From Nannocystis sp. (GTDB lineage Bacteria; Myxococcota_A; Polyangia; Nannocystales; Nannocystaceae), in the NCBI GenBank assembly GCA_016712315.1, contig JADJRG010000013.1, positions 1,586,001 through 1,650,000 of the forward strand: DNA of 64,000 nt, in the 5' to 3' direction. Within the stretch, counting starts at the first letter, position 1, and every line of letters starts with the position of its first letter. The position numbers were made by a program, and so were the translations under genes. Below, one piece after another: positions 46,871-59,612 of this stretch. The notes under the pieces are model-generated. The model saw only the letters and a list, made by a program, of their open reading frames with translations, made no database searches and was not told where the DNA came from.

Positions 46871-47718
46871 GCCCAGCCGCCCTCGCGGGGCTCGAAGAGC
46901 AAGGAGACGTCGGCGGCGGGCGCCGAGTGGGTGAGGCGGCCGACGCTGATCAGGTCGACGCCGAGCGACGAGAGCGCGGCGATCCGCTCCAGGCCGACGC
47001 CGCCGCTGACCTCGAGCAGCGCCCGCTTGGCGGTGATCGCGACGGCCTCGGCGATCGCGGCGTCGTCCATGTTGTCGAGCAGCAGGGCGTCGGCCCGCGC
47101 CTCGAGGGCGTCGCGCAGCTCGCTCAGGTCGGTGACCTCACACTCGATCCGCAGGGTGTGCGGCGCCGCCTGACGGGCGGCGAGGATCGCCGCGGAGACG
47201 CCGCCCGCGGCGCGGATGTGGTTCTCCTTGATCAGCACGCCGGCGCCGAGGTCGTTGCGGTGGTTGTGACCGCCGCCGCAGCGGACCGCGTAGCGATCGA
47301 GCGCGCGCAGGCCAGGCATGGTCTTGCGGGTGTCGGTGATCCGGCAGCGGCCGGCGGCGGCGTCGACGTAGGCGCGGGTGAGGGTGGCGACGCCGCACAT
47401 CCTCTGGAGCAGGTTGAGGGCGGTGCGCTCCGCGGCCAGCAGCGGGTGTGCGCCGCCGCGGAGGCTCGCCAAGACGCCGCCAGGCGGCGCCGCGTCGCCG
47501 TCGCGCGCGTGCGCCTCAAATTCGATCCGCGGGTCGACCCGGGCGAAGACCGCGCGGGCGACGGCGAGGCCGCTGACGACCAGGGGCGCCTTGGCGAGCA
47601 GGCGGGCTCGGACGTGGATGTCCTTGGGGACAGAGGCGCGCGTGGTCACGTCGCCGCTGGCGAGGTCCTCGGCGAGGGCGGCGTCGATGATGGCCGTGAT
47701 CGGCCCGTACTCGCTCAT
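46867..47718 (-). CDS. nadC: Quinolinate phosphoribosyltransferase (nicotinate-nucleotide pyrophosphorylase)
   Basis: A 283-residue enzyme of NAD biosynthesis joining quinolinate and PRPP to give nicotinate mononucleotide. ATG 47718 forms an ATGA overlap with the HAD gene; upstream in-frame Met codons exist but are within that gene. Signatures: ALAEDLASGDVTT, TALNLLQRMCGVATLT, ITDTRKTMPGLRALDRYAV, RCGGGHNHRNDL, LIKENHIRAAGG, IECEVTDLSEL, LLLDNMD and LEVSGGVGLERI. nadA and nadB are not in the window. Confidence 0.96.
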   Translation of the reverse strand: MSEYGPITAIIDAALAEDLASGDVTTRASVPKDIHVRARLLAKAPLVVSGLAVARAVFARVDPRIEFEAHARDGDAAPPGGVLASLRGGAHPLLAAERTALNLLQRMCGVATLTRAYVDAAAGRCRITDTRKTMPGLRALDRYAVRCGGGHNHRNDLGAGVLIKENHIRAAGGVSAAILAARQAAPHTLRIECEVTDLSELRDALEARADALLLDNMDDAAIAEAVAITAKRALLEVSGGVGLERIAALSSLGVDLISVGRLTHSAPAADVSLLFEPREGGWA

Positions 47719-48389
47719 GCTGGCTTCCATGCTTCGATCTCCCATCCGCGCGCGCGGGCGAGGCGGCGCAGTCGTGCGTCCGGGTTGATCACCCGCGGGT
47801 GACCGACCTTGGCCAACATCGGCAGGTCGGTGTAGCTGTCGGTGTAGAAGAAAGAGCGCGCGAGATCGACCCCGAGGGCGGCGGCGAGGCGCTCGGCGTG
47901 CACGATCTTGCCGGCGCCGCCGCAGGCGGGCGGCTGGTGGCGGCCGGTGAGTACGCCGGCGTCGTCGATCTCGAGCTCGCTGCAGAGGATGTGCTCGACG
48001 CCCAAGCGCGCGGCGACCGGCTCGGCCATGAAGCGCGAGCCGGAGGTGAGCAGGGCGACCTCGTGGCCGGCGGCGCGGTGCTCGGCGATCCGCTGGGGGC
48101 CCTCGACGCAGAGGGAGCTGGCGATCTCCGCGTCGAAGAAGCGCGTGATCTCAGCGGCGACCTCGCGCGCGTCGCGGCCGCGGTAGTCGGCGGCGACCCG
48201 CGCGATCACCCCCTCGAAGTCGAGCAGGCCGAGGCGGTATTGGCCGATCCAAAGCAGCGAGCGCAGCGCCCACGCGGGCGAGAGGCGGCCGCTGCGCCAG
48301 AGGTGACGCACCCAGAGCTCGCCCGAGTTGACGGCGATGAGCGTGCGATCGACGTCGAAGAAGGCGGCGACGCGGGTGGCCTCGCTCAT
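47715..48389 (-). CDS. HAD-IB family phosphatase (SerB-like)
   Basis: A 224-residue haloacid dehalogenase-type phosphatase. ATG 48389 is chosen because the catalytic motif I FFDVDRTLIAVNSGELW follows at once. Motif II is ALLTSGSRFM, motif III AGKIVHAERLAAALG, motif IV FYTDSYTDLPML. The DxDxT nucleophile is DVDRT. The sequence is of the subfamily IB type (TIGR01490-like), which includes phosphoserine phosphatase relatives and lysophospholipid phosphatases; the substrate is unknown. Its start overlaps the CPBP protease stop (ATGA) and its stop overlaps nadC. Confidence 0.88.
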   Translation of the reverse strand: MSEATRVAAFFDVDRTLIAVNSGELWVRHLWRSGRLSPAWALRSLLWIGQYRLGLLDFEGVIARVAADYRGRDAREVAAEITRFFDAEIASSLCVEGPQRIAEHRAAGHEVALLTSGSRFMAEPVAARLGVEHILCSELEIDDAGVLTGRHQPPACGGAGKIVHAERLAAALGVDLARSFFYTDSYTDLPMLAKVGHPRVINPDARLRRLARARGWEIEAWKPA

Positions 48390-49210
48390 GGGCGGAAGGT
48401 ACTGGCCAAGAGCAGGTCCATCAACAGGTTCGAGGCGGTGTGAAAGAGCGCAGGCGCCCATAACGAGCCGCTTCGCCGCCACAGCCACGCGAACACCAGC
48501 GCGGGGAAGAAGGTCGCGAGGCGGGCGCTCTGGGCCATGCCGAAGAGGTGGCCGACCGCGAAGAGCAGGCTGGAGAGCAGCGCGGCCCGGCCGAAGGGGA
48601 CGCCGAAGATCCGGCGCTTCGCCGGCCAACGCTCCTCAAAGGCGCTCATCAGGTAGCCGCGGTGGAAGACCTCTTCGGCGAGGGCGACGGCGAAGAGCCC
48701 GACCGCGACCTCATAAAAGAAGCCGAGGCCCGCCCACTGCCGCCACGCCAGCGGCAAGCGCAGCGCCTCGGGCCAGAACCCGCCGGCGTGGCCGCGGCAG
48801 AGGCGGCCGATCGTGCGCTCTAGGGAGCCGGCCCAGGGCGTCTGGCCTTCGAGCCAGAGCACGGGCGAGATCGAGCGCATCTCGCCGGCGCAGACTTCGC
48901 CGTAGAAGCCCCAAAACGCCAGGACAAAGGGCGGGAAGAGGATCAGGCAGGCGAGCGCGGCGATCTTGGCGCCGCGCCAGCTCCAGCGCGGGATCGGCCC
49001 GTCGGGCCCGACTTGATAGCGCGCCTGCACCTCGGGCTGGCGTCGTAGCAACCACCCAGGGAGGAAGTAAAACGCCGCGACGAGGCCGAGCCCGCGGGCC
49101 GCGGCGAGCCCAGGGATGAGCCCGCAGGCGCCATAAACCCCATAGACGGCGATGGTGGCGAGCACCGCTTGGCGGGCTCTGCCCAGATCCGCGGCGGGTG
49201 CGGGCGCCAA
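48386..49210 (-). CDS. CPBP-family intramembrane protease (possible myxosortase)
   Basis: A 274-residue membrane protein with about six to eight helices. CPBP/Rce1 motifs are present: ALAEEVFHRGYLMSAFEE (EExxxR), FAVGHLFG (second motif His) and ALFHTASNLLMD (HxxxN). The TTG start is supported by GGAGG 5 bases before it. CPBP proteases include Rce1, bacteriocin immunity proteins and the myxosortases that cleave MYXO-CTERM tails. A MYXO-CTERM protein lies 4 kb away, so a sorting role is possible, but conserved sequence alone does not fix it. It is in a translationally coupled run with HAD, nadC and birA. Confidence 0.82.
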   Translation of the reverse strand: MAPAPAADLGRARQAVLATIAVYGVYGACGLIPGLAAARGLGLVAAFYFLPGWLLRRQPEVQARYQVGPDGPIPRWSWRGAKIAALACLILFPPFVLAFWGFYGEVCAGEMRSISPVLWLEGQTPWAGSLERTIGRLCRGHAGGFWPEALRLPLAWRQWAGLGFFYEVAVGLFAVALAEEVFHRGYLMSAFEERWPAKRRIFGVPFGRAALLSSLLFAVGHLFGMAQSARLATFFPALVFAWLWRRSGSLWAPALFHTASNLLMDLLLASTFRP

Positions 49211-49221
49211 TTGACCTCCGC

Positions 49222-49635
49222 TCAGCGCAGGCTAGAGGCGAGGCGCGCGAGGCGGCGGCGCAGGCTCTCGAGGGTCTCGACCAGCTGGTCGACGTGGTCG
49301 AGCACCTCGGTGTCACTGGCGATGGTCTGCACCTGGTCGCGGCTCAGCTTGGGTGACTCGAGCAGGCCGAGGGCGCTGACCAGGTAACCCTCGATCTTCT
49401 GCATGGAGAGGGCGGTCTCGCGGAGGTCATCATCGATAAAGAGGATGAGGTTCTCGAGGCCGCGCACCTGGTTGAGCGCCTCGCTCGGCGGATAGGCGCG
49501 GGTGGCCCGGTCCATGATGCGGTCGCGCGCGCGGGTGCGCGTGCCGCTGCGGCGGCGTTCAGCGTCGGTGTCGGCGGCGTCGCCGCCAGGGGTGGAGCGA
49601 GCGGCGGGGCGGCGGCCTTCGTCAGCGGGGAGCAT
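49222..49635 (-). CDS. Small coiled-coil protein
   Basis: A 137-residue protein. The first 40 residues are Arg/Asp/Ala-rich and disordered; the rest is a helical coiled coil (LNQVRGLENLILFIDDDLRE ... LVETLESLRRRLARLASSLR). A start at Met41 (49515) is possible. It ends 11 bases before the CPBP protease gene and so is probably the first gene of that operon. No family recognised. Confidence 0.6.
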   Translation of the reverse strand: MLPADEGRRPAARSTPGGDAADTDAERRRSGTRTRARDRIMDRATRAYPPSEALNQVRGLENLILFIDDDLRETALSMQKIEGYLVSALGLLESPKLSRDQVQTIASDTEVLDHVDQLVETLESLRRRLARLASSLR

Positions 49636-49791
49636 GGCCTAGCGGATGCACGTCTGCGGGCGCGCAGGCAAGTTTTTGGCGGCGCGGCTTGCAGGCGCAT
49701 CGATCGTGGGGATCCTTACGACGAGAGATCCGCCGCGGGCCGGGCTCTTGCCGTATCTTCCTCCGCTCGCGCAGCGCCGTCCGTCGTCGCC

Positions 49792-51654
49792 ATGGCCGTG
49801 ATCCCCGACGACAAGCTCCAGGAAGTTAAGGATCGGATCGACATCGTCGATCTCGTGGGGCGTTACGTCGGTCTGCGCCGCTCTGGCAAGAATTTTAGCG
49901 CCTGCTGTCCTTTTCATGATGAGCGCACCCCTAGCTTCTACGTCAACCCGGATCGCCGCAGCTACAAGTGCTTCGGCTGCGGCGTCGGCGGCGACGGCAT
50001 CGACTTCGTGATGCGCATCGAGGGCAAGAGCTTCCTCGAGGCGACGCGGCGCCTCGCCGAGATCTACGGCGTCCACCTGCCGCAGCTCGGCGGCGCGCGC
50101 GGGGAGCGGCTGGTCCAAGAGGAAGCTGAGCGCGATCAGGCGTACGCGATCGCCCGCTTCGCCGCGGAGCACTTCCGCGAGACCCTGCTGCGGCGGCAGG
50201 AGGGCGCGGCGGGGCGGGTGTATCAGGCCGAGCGGCGGATCAGCCCTGAGATCGCCGAGACCTTCGCGCTCGGATACGCGCCGTCGCCGAGCGAGGCCGG
50301 CTGGGACCACCTCACCCGCGCCCTCACCGGCCAAAAATTCTCGATGCCGCTGGCGGAGAAGCTCGGCCTGGTCGGCCGCTCGGAGCGCACGGGGGCGTAC
50401 TTCGACCGCTTTCGCGGCCGGCTGATCTTCCCGATCATCCAGCCGGGCGGCGCGGTGGTCGCCTTCTCCGGGCGGATCTTGCCGCTGCACGCGGACGCGC
50501 CCGAGGACGGCCGAGAGCCGCCCAAGTACATCAACTCGCCGGAGTCGCTGCTCTACACCAAGGGCAAGACGCTGTTCGGCCTGCACGCGGCGGCGCCGCT
50601 GATCCGCCAGCGCGGCCGGGCGATCCTCGTCGAGGGCAACGTCGACGTGCTGGCGATGCACCAAAAAGGCTTCGGCGAGGCGGTCGCGCCGCTGGGGACG
50701 GCGCTCACCGAGGCGCAGCTCCAGGTGCTGCGCCGCTTCACCGAGGGCGTGGTGGTCTGCTTCGACGGCGACCGCGCCGGCCGCAAGGCCGCGCTCGAGG
50801 CGACCTCGCTGCTGCTCGGCGCGAGCATGGAGCCGCGGATCGCCCTGCTCGGCGAGGGCGAGGACCCCGACGTGGTCCCGCAGGAGCGCCTCGCGGGGCT
50901 CTTCGACCGGCCAGCGCCGGCGATCGAGTGGCTGCTCCAGCGTATGGTCTCGCGCGGGGCCGCGGAGAGCATCGAGGCGCAAGAGAAGGCGCTCGACGTC
51001 CTCATCCCGCTCCTCCTCAAAGTGCAACGGGACTCGACCCGCGAGCTGTACCTCGACCTCGCCGCGAAATTGCTAAACATCGCCCCACGTCGCATATCCT
51101 CCCGCCTTCGCGGCGACCCTCGGCCGCCGCCCTCGCAGCCCGTGTCCCGCCCTCCCCCCGAACACCGCCCCGCTCCGCTCCCTGAGGTTCAGGTCGAGCT
51201 GGTCGCGCTCTTGGCGGACAACCCGCACATGTGCGCAGTGGCCGAGCGTGAGGGCGCGCTGGAGGAGCTCATCGACCCGCGGCTGCGGCGCCTCGCGCGG
51301 GCGATCACCGACGCGGCGAAGCGCGGCGAGCACCCTGGCGAGGGCGATCTGCTCGACGGCTTCGAGCTGGCCGAGCAGCGCCCGCTCCACGACAAAGTCT
51401 TTTGCGGGACCTACCGCGGCACCGAGCTCGACTTGGTCGCCGTCTTGCAAGAGCTGCTCGCGGTGCTCCGGCGTGAACGGACGCAGCGGCAGATCGGCGC
51501 GATCGATGACGAGATGATCGGCGCGCGGCAGCGGGGCGAGCTCGACCGCCTGCGCGCGCTCACGCTGGAGCGCGTCGCGCTCCGTCGCCAGTTGGATAAT
51601 TTCCGGCTAAACCCCACCAACCCAGCCGTCCAGGCTGACCCGGTTCGGACCTAG
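49792..51654 (+). CDS. dnaG: DNA primase
   Basis: A 620-residue primase that makes RNA primers at the replication fork. The N-terminal CHC2 zinc finger is Cys39, His42, Cys60, Cys63 (ACCPFHDERTPSFY ... YKCFGCGVGG). The catalytic core follows, with TOPRIM motif ILVEGNVDVLAMHQKG (about residue 280) and VVVCFDGDRAGRKAA. The C-terminal helicase-binding region (after about 430) is joined by a Pro-rich linker (PRPPPSQPVSRPPPEHRP). rpoD follows after 16 bases, the common dnaG-rpoD macromolecular synthesis arrangement; rpsU is not seen upstream. Confidence 0.96.
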   Translation: MAVIPDDKLQEVKDRIDIVDLVGRYVGLRRSGKNFSACCPFHDERTPSFYVNPDRRSYKCFGCGVGGDGIDFVMRIEGKSFLEATRRLAEIYGVHLPQLGGARGERLVQEEAERDQAYAIARFAAEHFRETLLRRQEGAAGRVYQAERRISPEIAETFALGYAPSPSEAGWDHLTRALTGQKFSMPLAEKLGLVGRSERTGAYFDRFRGRLIFPIIQPGGAVVAFSGRILPLHADAPEDGREPPKYINSPESLLYTKGKTLFGLHAAAPLIRQRGRAILVEGNVDVLAMHQKGFGEAVAPLGTALTEAQLQVLRRFTEGVVVCFDGDRAGRKAALEATSLLLGASMEPRIALLGEGEDPDVVPQERLAGLFDRPAPAIEWLLQRMVSRGAAESIEAQEKALDVLIPLLLKVQRDSTRELYLDLAAKLLNIAPRRISSRLRGDPRPPPSQPVSRPPPEHRPAPLPEVQVELVALLADNPHMCAVAEREGALEELIDPRLRRLARAITDAAKRGEHPGEGDLLDGFELAEQRPLHDKVFCGTYRGTELDLVAVLQELLAVLRRERTQRQIGAIDDEMIGARQRGELDRLRALTLERVALRRQLDNFRLNPTNPAVQADPVRT

Positions 51655-51670
51655 ATAGAAGCGAGAGGAT

Positions 51671-53476
<1,806 letters not shown>

Positions 53477-53504
53477 GGCCGTTCTTCTCCAAGAGGGAGG
53501 AAAA

Positions 53505-53548
53505 GAGGAAGGGCGCCCGCGGTGAGCGAGCGCCCTTCCTCGTTTTTT
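53505..53548. terminator. Strong intrinsic terminator between rpoD and clpB
   Basis: A perfect 12-bp stem GAGGAAGGGCGC / GCGCCCTTCCTC with a 13-base loop is followed by TTTTTT (53543-53548). On the opposite strand the hairpin is followed by TTTT, so it can also stop clpB transcription. Confidence 0.92.
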
Positions 53549-53568
53549 GCCCTCTCGGACAGGTGCGT

Positions 53569-56181
<2,613 letters not shown>

Positions 56182-56326
56182 AGCGTTTCCTGGAAGGTGG
56201 CCTCGGCGGCGAGGCGTCGGGCATGGTGTCCATCCTCGTCGTCTGCGCAAGGCCCTGACCCCGCGGGGGCGGCGGGAGCTGCGCGATGATCTTGCGCGCC
56301 TCGGCGACTCGCGAGATCCTCGGGCC

Positions 56327-57430
56327 GTGCCGCGCCTCGCCGCCGCCCTCGCCTGCGGGCTCGCCTTCGGGCTCGCCTGCGGCCCCGCGACGCCTCCGGT
56401 CGAACATGTCCCAAAAGACATCGATGCGCCGAACCGGGCGACGATCAGGTGGTTCGAGGGCCCGCTGGCGGCGGCGCTGGCGGCGGCGGCGGCGGGCGAG
56501 CAGGTGATCCTCGACGTCGGCGCTTATTGGTGCGACTCCTGCCATGAGCTCGATGAGCAGGTGTTCTCGCTGCCGCGGGTCGTGGCGGCGGTCGAGGCCG
56601 GCTACCTCGCCGTCAAGATCGACGCGGAGAAGGATGAGGGCCCGGAGATCGTGGAGCGCTACCACGTCGAGGCTTATCCGACGGTGCTCGTGCTGGACGC
56701 GCACGGGGTCGAGCGCGGGCGGATCGTCGCGCCGGAGGACGCTGACGCGCTGCTCGCGGGGTTGTCCGAGATCGCGGGCAGGGGCGATCCCCTCGCGGCC
56801 GCGCGCGCGCGCGTCGAGGCGGATCCCGACGATCTCGCGCGACGTTATGAGCTCGCGCTCGGCTACGCGCTCACCGGCCGCCGCGCCGACGCCGAGGCGG
56901 AGTACGAGCGGGTCCTCGCGGGGGACCCTGAGAACGCCCGCGGGCTCGCCGCGAAGGCGCTCTTCGATCGCGCCGTGCTCCTCGCGGCCGAGCTCGACGG
57001 CGACGGCGAGCGGGCGATCGTGCTCCTCCGGGAGCTGCAAGCGCGCTTCCCGGCGAGCCCGCAGGCGCTCCGCGCGTACCGCTCGATCGGTCGCGAGTTG
57101 CATCGCCTCGGCCGCAGCGAGGAGGCGGTCGCGAGCTTGGAGGCGATGATCGCGGCGAAGCCGGCGAAGGTCGGCCTCAAGTCGAGCTACGGATGGTTCG
57201 CGGTGCGCGAGCGTTGTTGCGCCGACGCGGGCCTCGCGGCGGTCGAGGCCGGGCTCCAGCAGGCGCCGAATGACGCGGAGCTGCACCACCTCCGCGCCGA
57301 GCTGCGCGATCTCCTCGGCGACCACGCGGGCGCGCTCGTCAGCGCTCGCCGAGCGGCGGAGCTCGAGCCGAAGACCGCCCATTATCGCCGCCGCGTCGAG
57401 CGCTTGGCGGCCCTCTCGGAGGGCAGATGA
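56327..57430 (+). CDS. Thioredoxin-like lipoprotein with TPR repeats
   Basis: A 367-residue protein from GTG 56327. A signal peptide (RLAAALACGLAFGLAC, Cys18) is followed by a thioredoxin-like domain (about 35-150) with Cys69-Cys72 in AYWCDSCHELDEQ, KIDAEKDEGPEIVERYHVEA and the cis-Pro segment YPTVLVLD. This is the DsbD-gamma/thioredoxin_7 type. About 200 residues of TPR-like repeats follow (LALGYALTGRRADAEAEYER, LHRLGRSEEAVASLEAMI). It is probably a periplasmic or outer-membrane reductant for disulfides. Divergent from clpB; overlaps the next gene by 4 bases (ATGA). Confidence 0.82.
   Translation: MPRLAAALACGLAFGLACGPATPPVEHVPKDIDAPNRATIRWFEGPLAAALAAAAAGEQVILDVGAYWCDSCHELDEQVFSLPRVVAAVEAGYLAVKIDAEKDEGPEIVERYHVEAYPTVLVLDAHGVERGRIVAPEDADALLAGLSEIAGRGDPLAAARARVEADPDDLARRYELALGYALTGRRADAEAEYERVLAGDPENARGLAAKALFDRAVLLAAELDGDGERAIVLLRELQARFPASPQALRAYRSIGRELHRLGRSEEAVASLEAMIAAKPAKVGLKSSYGWFAVRERCCADAGLAAVEAGLQQAPNDAELHHLRAELRDLLGDHAGALVSARRAAELEPKTAHYRRRVERLAALSEGR
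56407..56420. repeat. TGTC-N6-GACA palindrome
   Basis: TGTCCCAAAAGACA lies within codons 27-32 of the thioredoxin-like gene. The arms are perfect and the centre is purine/pyrimidine-rich like other sites in the window. Confidence 0.4.
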
Positions 57431-57870
57431 GCGCGGCGATCCACGGCGCGCTCGCGCTCGCGCTCGCGTCGCCGCCCGCGGAGGTGATCGGCGGCTACCG
57501 CGACGCGACCGAGCTCCGCGAGCCCGAGCCCGATGATGGTGAGCAGCGGGTGATGATCGGCGGCCTGCTCTTCGCGCTCGGGCTGCTGCGCTCGGCCGCG
57601 GGCGTCGCCCAGTCGGTGACGATGACGCCTGGTCGTTGCCAGCAGATCTATGGAAAAGGGGTCTCCGATCGCGCCTGCTCAGGCCTCCGCACCTATGGCT
57701 TTGTCAGCGCGGGTTACGGCGGATTGATGGCCGCGGTCGGCGTTGGTTTCCTCGCGTGGGGGTTGGTGTCACGGCAGCGTTACCGGCTCTGGCAGCAGCG
57801 TCGTGGGGTGATCGCCGCGCCGCTCTCGCTGCCGCGCGGCGGCGGGCTTATGCTCGAGCTGCGCTTCTAA
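57427..57870 (+). CDS. Small membrane protein
   Basis: A 147-residue protein with two hydrophobic helices (VMIGGLLFALGLLRSAAGVA and YGGLMAAVGVGFLAWGLV) flanking a loop with two Cys (RCQQIY and RACSG). A short N-terminal hydrophobic stretch may be a signal. The C-terminus (PLSLPRGGGLMLELRF) resembles the last strand of exported myxobacterial membrane proteins such as that at 4688-5440. ATG overlaps the preceding TGA (ATGA), so it is translationally coupled to the thioredoxin-like protein. Function unknown. Confidence 0.7.
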   Translation: MSAAIHGALALALASPPAEVIGGYRDATELREPEPDDGEQRVMIGGLLFALGLLRSAAGVAQSVTMTPGRCQQIYGKGVSDRACSGLRTYGFVSAGYGGLMAAVGVGFLAWGLVSRQRYRLWQQRRGVIAAPLSLPRGGGLMLELRF

Positions 57871-57917
57871 GGCGCTCTGTGGTTCATGAGCGCGACGTCT
57901 GCATCGGCGATGTCGCG

Positions 57918-57939
57918 CGCTCGCGGAGCACCGCGAGCG
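57918..57939. repeat. 9-bp hairpin in intergenic gap
   Basis: CGCTCGCGG / CCGCGAGCG with a 4-base loop, 48 bases after the stop of the small membrane protein gene. There is no U tract, so a Rho-independent terminator is only possible. The remaining gap to 58114 shows no gene. Confidence 0.4.
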
Positions 57940-58113
57940 GCGCGCGGCGGGCCGTCGACGCGGCTCCGTGGGCCCCGCGCGCTGCGCTCGTTATGATCGC
58001 CTTGTCTTGCTCTCGGCGATCTTGTTACGGTGTCGACGCCGTGGGCGTGCTTGCGGCCCGGTGAGTGTCCCCTCGTCGCTCGCTCTCAGCCACCAACCAA
58101 GAGGATTGAGCTT

Positions 58114-59412
58114 ATGAATCGCAGCCTTTTCGTACTAACCGCCCTCACGCTGCCGCTCTTCGGCTGCGCGGGCGATGACGGCAACCAAGAAACCGACAGC
58201 GCTACCAGCCAGGGTAGCATCAGCATCACGATCACCGGCAGCACGTCGGCCTCGTCGACGACGACGGCCGGCACGGACACCACGAGCGCGACCGAGGGCA
58301 CCGGCAGCGAGTCCGATAGCAGCACCGGCGAGCCCGAGTGTGTCGTCGATGAAGACTGCGCCTCGGACAGCTTCGTCTGTAAGGATGGCGTCTGCGAGTT
58401 CGACCCGACCAAGTGCGGCGAGGCGGTGATCGACATCCCGATCTCGACGCCGAACATGATGCTCGTGGTCGACAAGTCGGGCTCGATGGTCGCCAACAAG
58501 TGGGACGGCGACGCGGACCCGAACACCGAACCGGTCACCCGTTGGTTCAGCCTCTACCAGGTGGTCGAGTTCATCGCGACCAACTTCAACGCGTCGATCA
58601 ACCTGGGCATGCAGCTCTACCCGTCGCTCAAGGCGAAGACCGAGTACAACAATAACGCGTGCTTGGTGGAGATGACGCCGGAGGTGCCGGTGGCGCCGGA
58701 GAACGGCGCGAAGGTGCTGGGGGCGCTGCCGCCGGCCAGCGCGATGGCGCAGATCTCGGGGGGGACGCCGTCGCGGCTCGGCCTGCAGGCGGCGATCGAC
58801 CACCTCGACGGCCTCAACGACGGCCTGCCGAAGTTCATCGCCTTCATCACCGACGGCGCCGCGAACTGCTCGCCGGAGGGCGCCGAGCCGCTCGACACCC
58901 AGCTCCTCTTCGAGACCTACGACGACCAGGTGTTGACGGCCGTCCAGGACGCGGTAGGCAAGGGGATCGGCGTCTTCGTCGTCGGTATCGACACCCCGAA
59001 CCTCATCTCCGACGCCAAGCCCGACGGCAACCCGGACAGCACCAACCCCTTCGAGAAGCTCAACGAGCTGGCGATCGCGGGCGGCTTCCCGAAGAACGAC
59101 CCGAACGAGCAATTCTATAACGCTCAGAACCAGATCGAGCTGCAGGCGGCGCTCAGCGCGATCGCCATGCAGGTGCTCCCGTGCGTCATCGACCTCAACC
59201 CGCCGCCGGCCTTCCCCGACTACGTCGAGGTCACCGTCAACGGCGTGCTCTACCAGAAGCCGCTGGCCGGCCCGGAGGAGTGCGGCTCCATGGACGGCTG
59301 GTACTACAGCACTCCGGAGCAGAACCAGATCACCCTCTGCGGCGCCGCGTGCAGCGAGTTCCAGATGAGCGGTAAGATCGACGCCAAGTACAAGTGCCCC
59401 GGTAGCGGTTGA
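58114..59412 (+). CDS. VWA-domain lipoprotein, first of a tandem pair
   Basis: A 432-residue lipoprotein. ATG 58114 starts a signal with canonical lipobox LFGC (Cys18), followed by a Ser/Thr/Gly linker (about 22-70) and a Cys pair region (ECVVDEDCAS, FVCKDGVCEF). A von Willebrand A domain begins with MMLVVDKSGSMVANKW; the MIDAS DxSxS is Asp120-Ser122-Ser124, with later FIAFITDGAANCSPEG and FVVGIDTPN. The C-terminus has paired Cys. VWA domains bind protein ligands through a divalent metal, so an adhesion or surface-complex role is likely. The gene at 59613 encodes a close paralogue. Confidence 0.9.
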   Translation: MNRSLFVLTALTLPLFGCAGDDGNQETDSATSQGSISITITGSTSASSTTTAGTDTTSATEGTGSESDSSTGEPECVVDEDCASDSFVCKDGVCEFDPTKCGEAVIDIPISTPNMMLVVDKSGSMVANKWDGDADPNTEPVTRWFSLYQVVEFIATNFNASINLGMQLYPSLKAKTEYNNNACLVEMTPEVPVAPENGAKVLGALPPASAMAQISGGTPSRLGLQAAIDHLDGLNDGLPKFIAFITDGAANCSPEGAEPLDTQLLFETYDDQVLTAVQDAVGKGIGVFVVGIDTPNLISDAKPDGNPDSTNPFEKLNELAIAGGFPKNDPNEQFYNAQNQIELQAALSAIAMQVLPCVIDLNPPPAFPDYVEVTVNGVLYQKPLAGPEECGSMDGWYYSTPEQNQITLCGAACSEFQMSGKIDAKYKCPGSG

Positions 59413-59612
59413 TCCCGCGCCCATCGCCCGCCGACGCGGGCGCAGCGAGCCCCGACCTCATCGTGCGGTCCGTCCCCCAACGCGGGGCGATCGCCGGGGA
59501 GGCCGGGGTTCGCGGCGTTCAGCGGCCGAGGAAGAGAGGCAACAAAAAAAGATCCGGAGGGGCCGCGAGGCCCGGTGTCAGAGCTGGCGTACGACCGAGA
59601 ACGGGAGACGCC

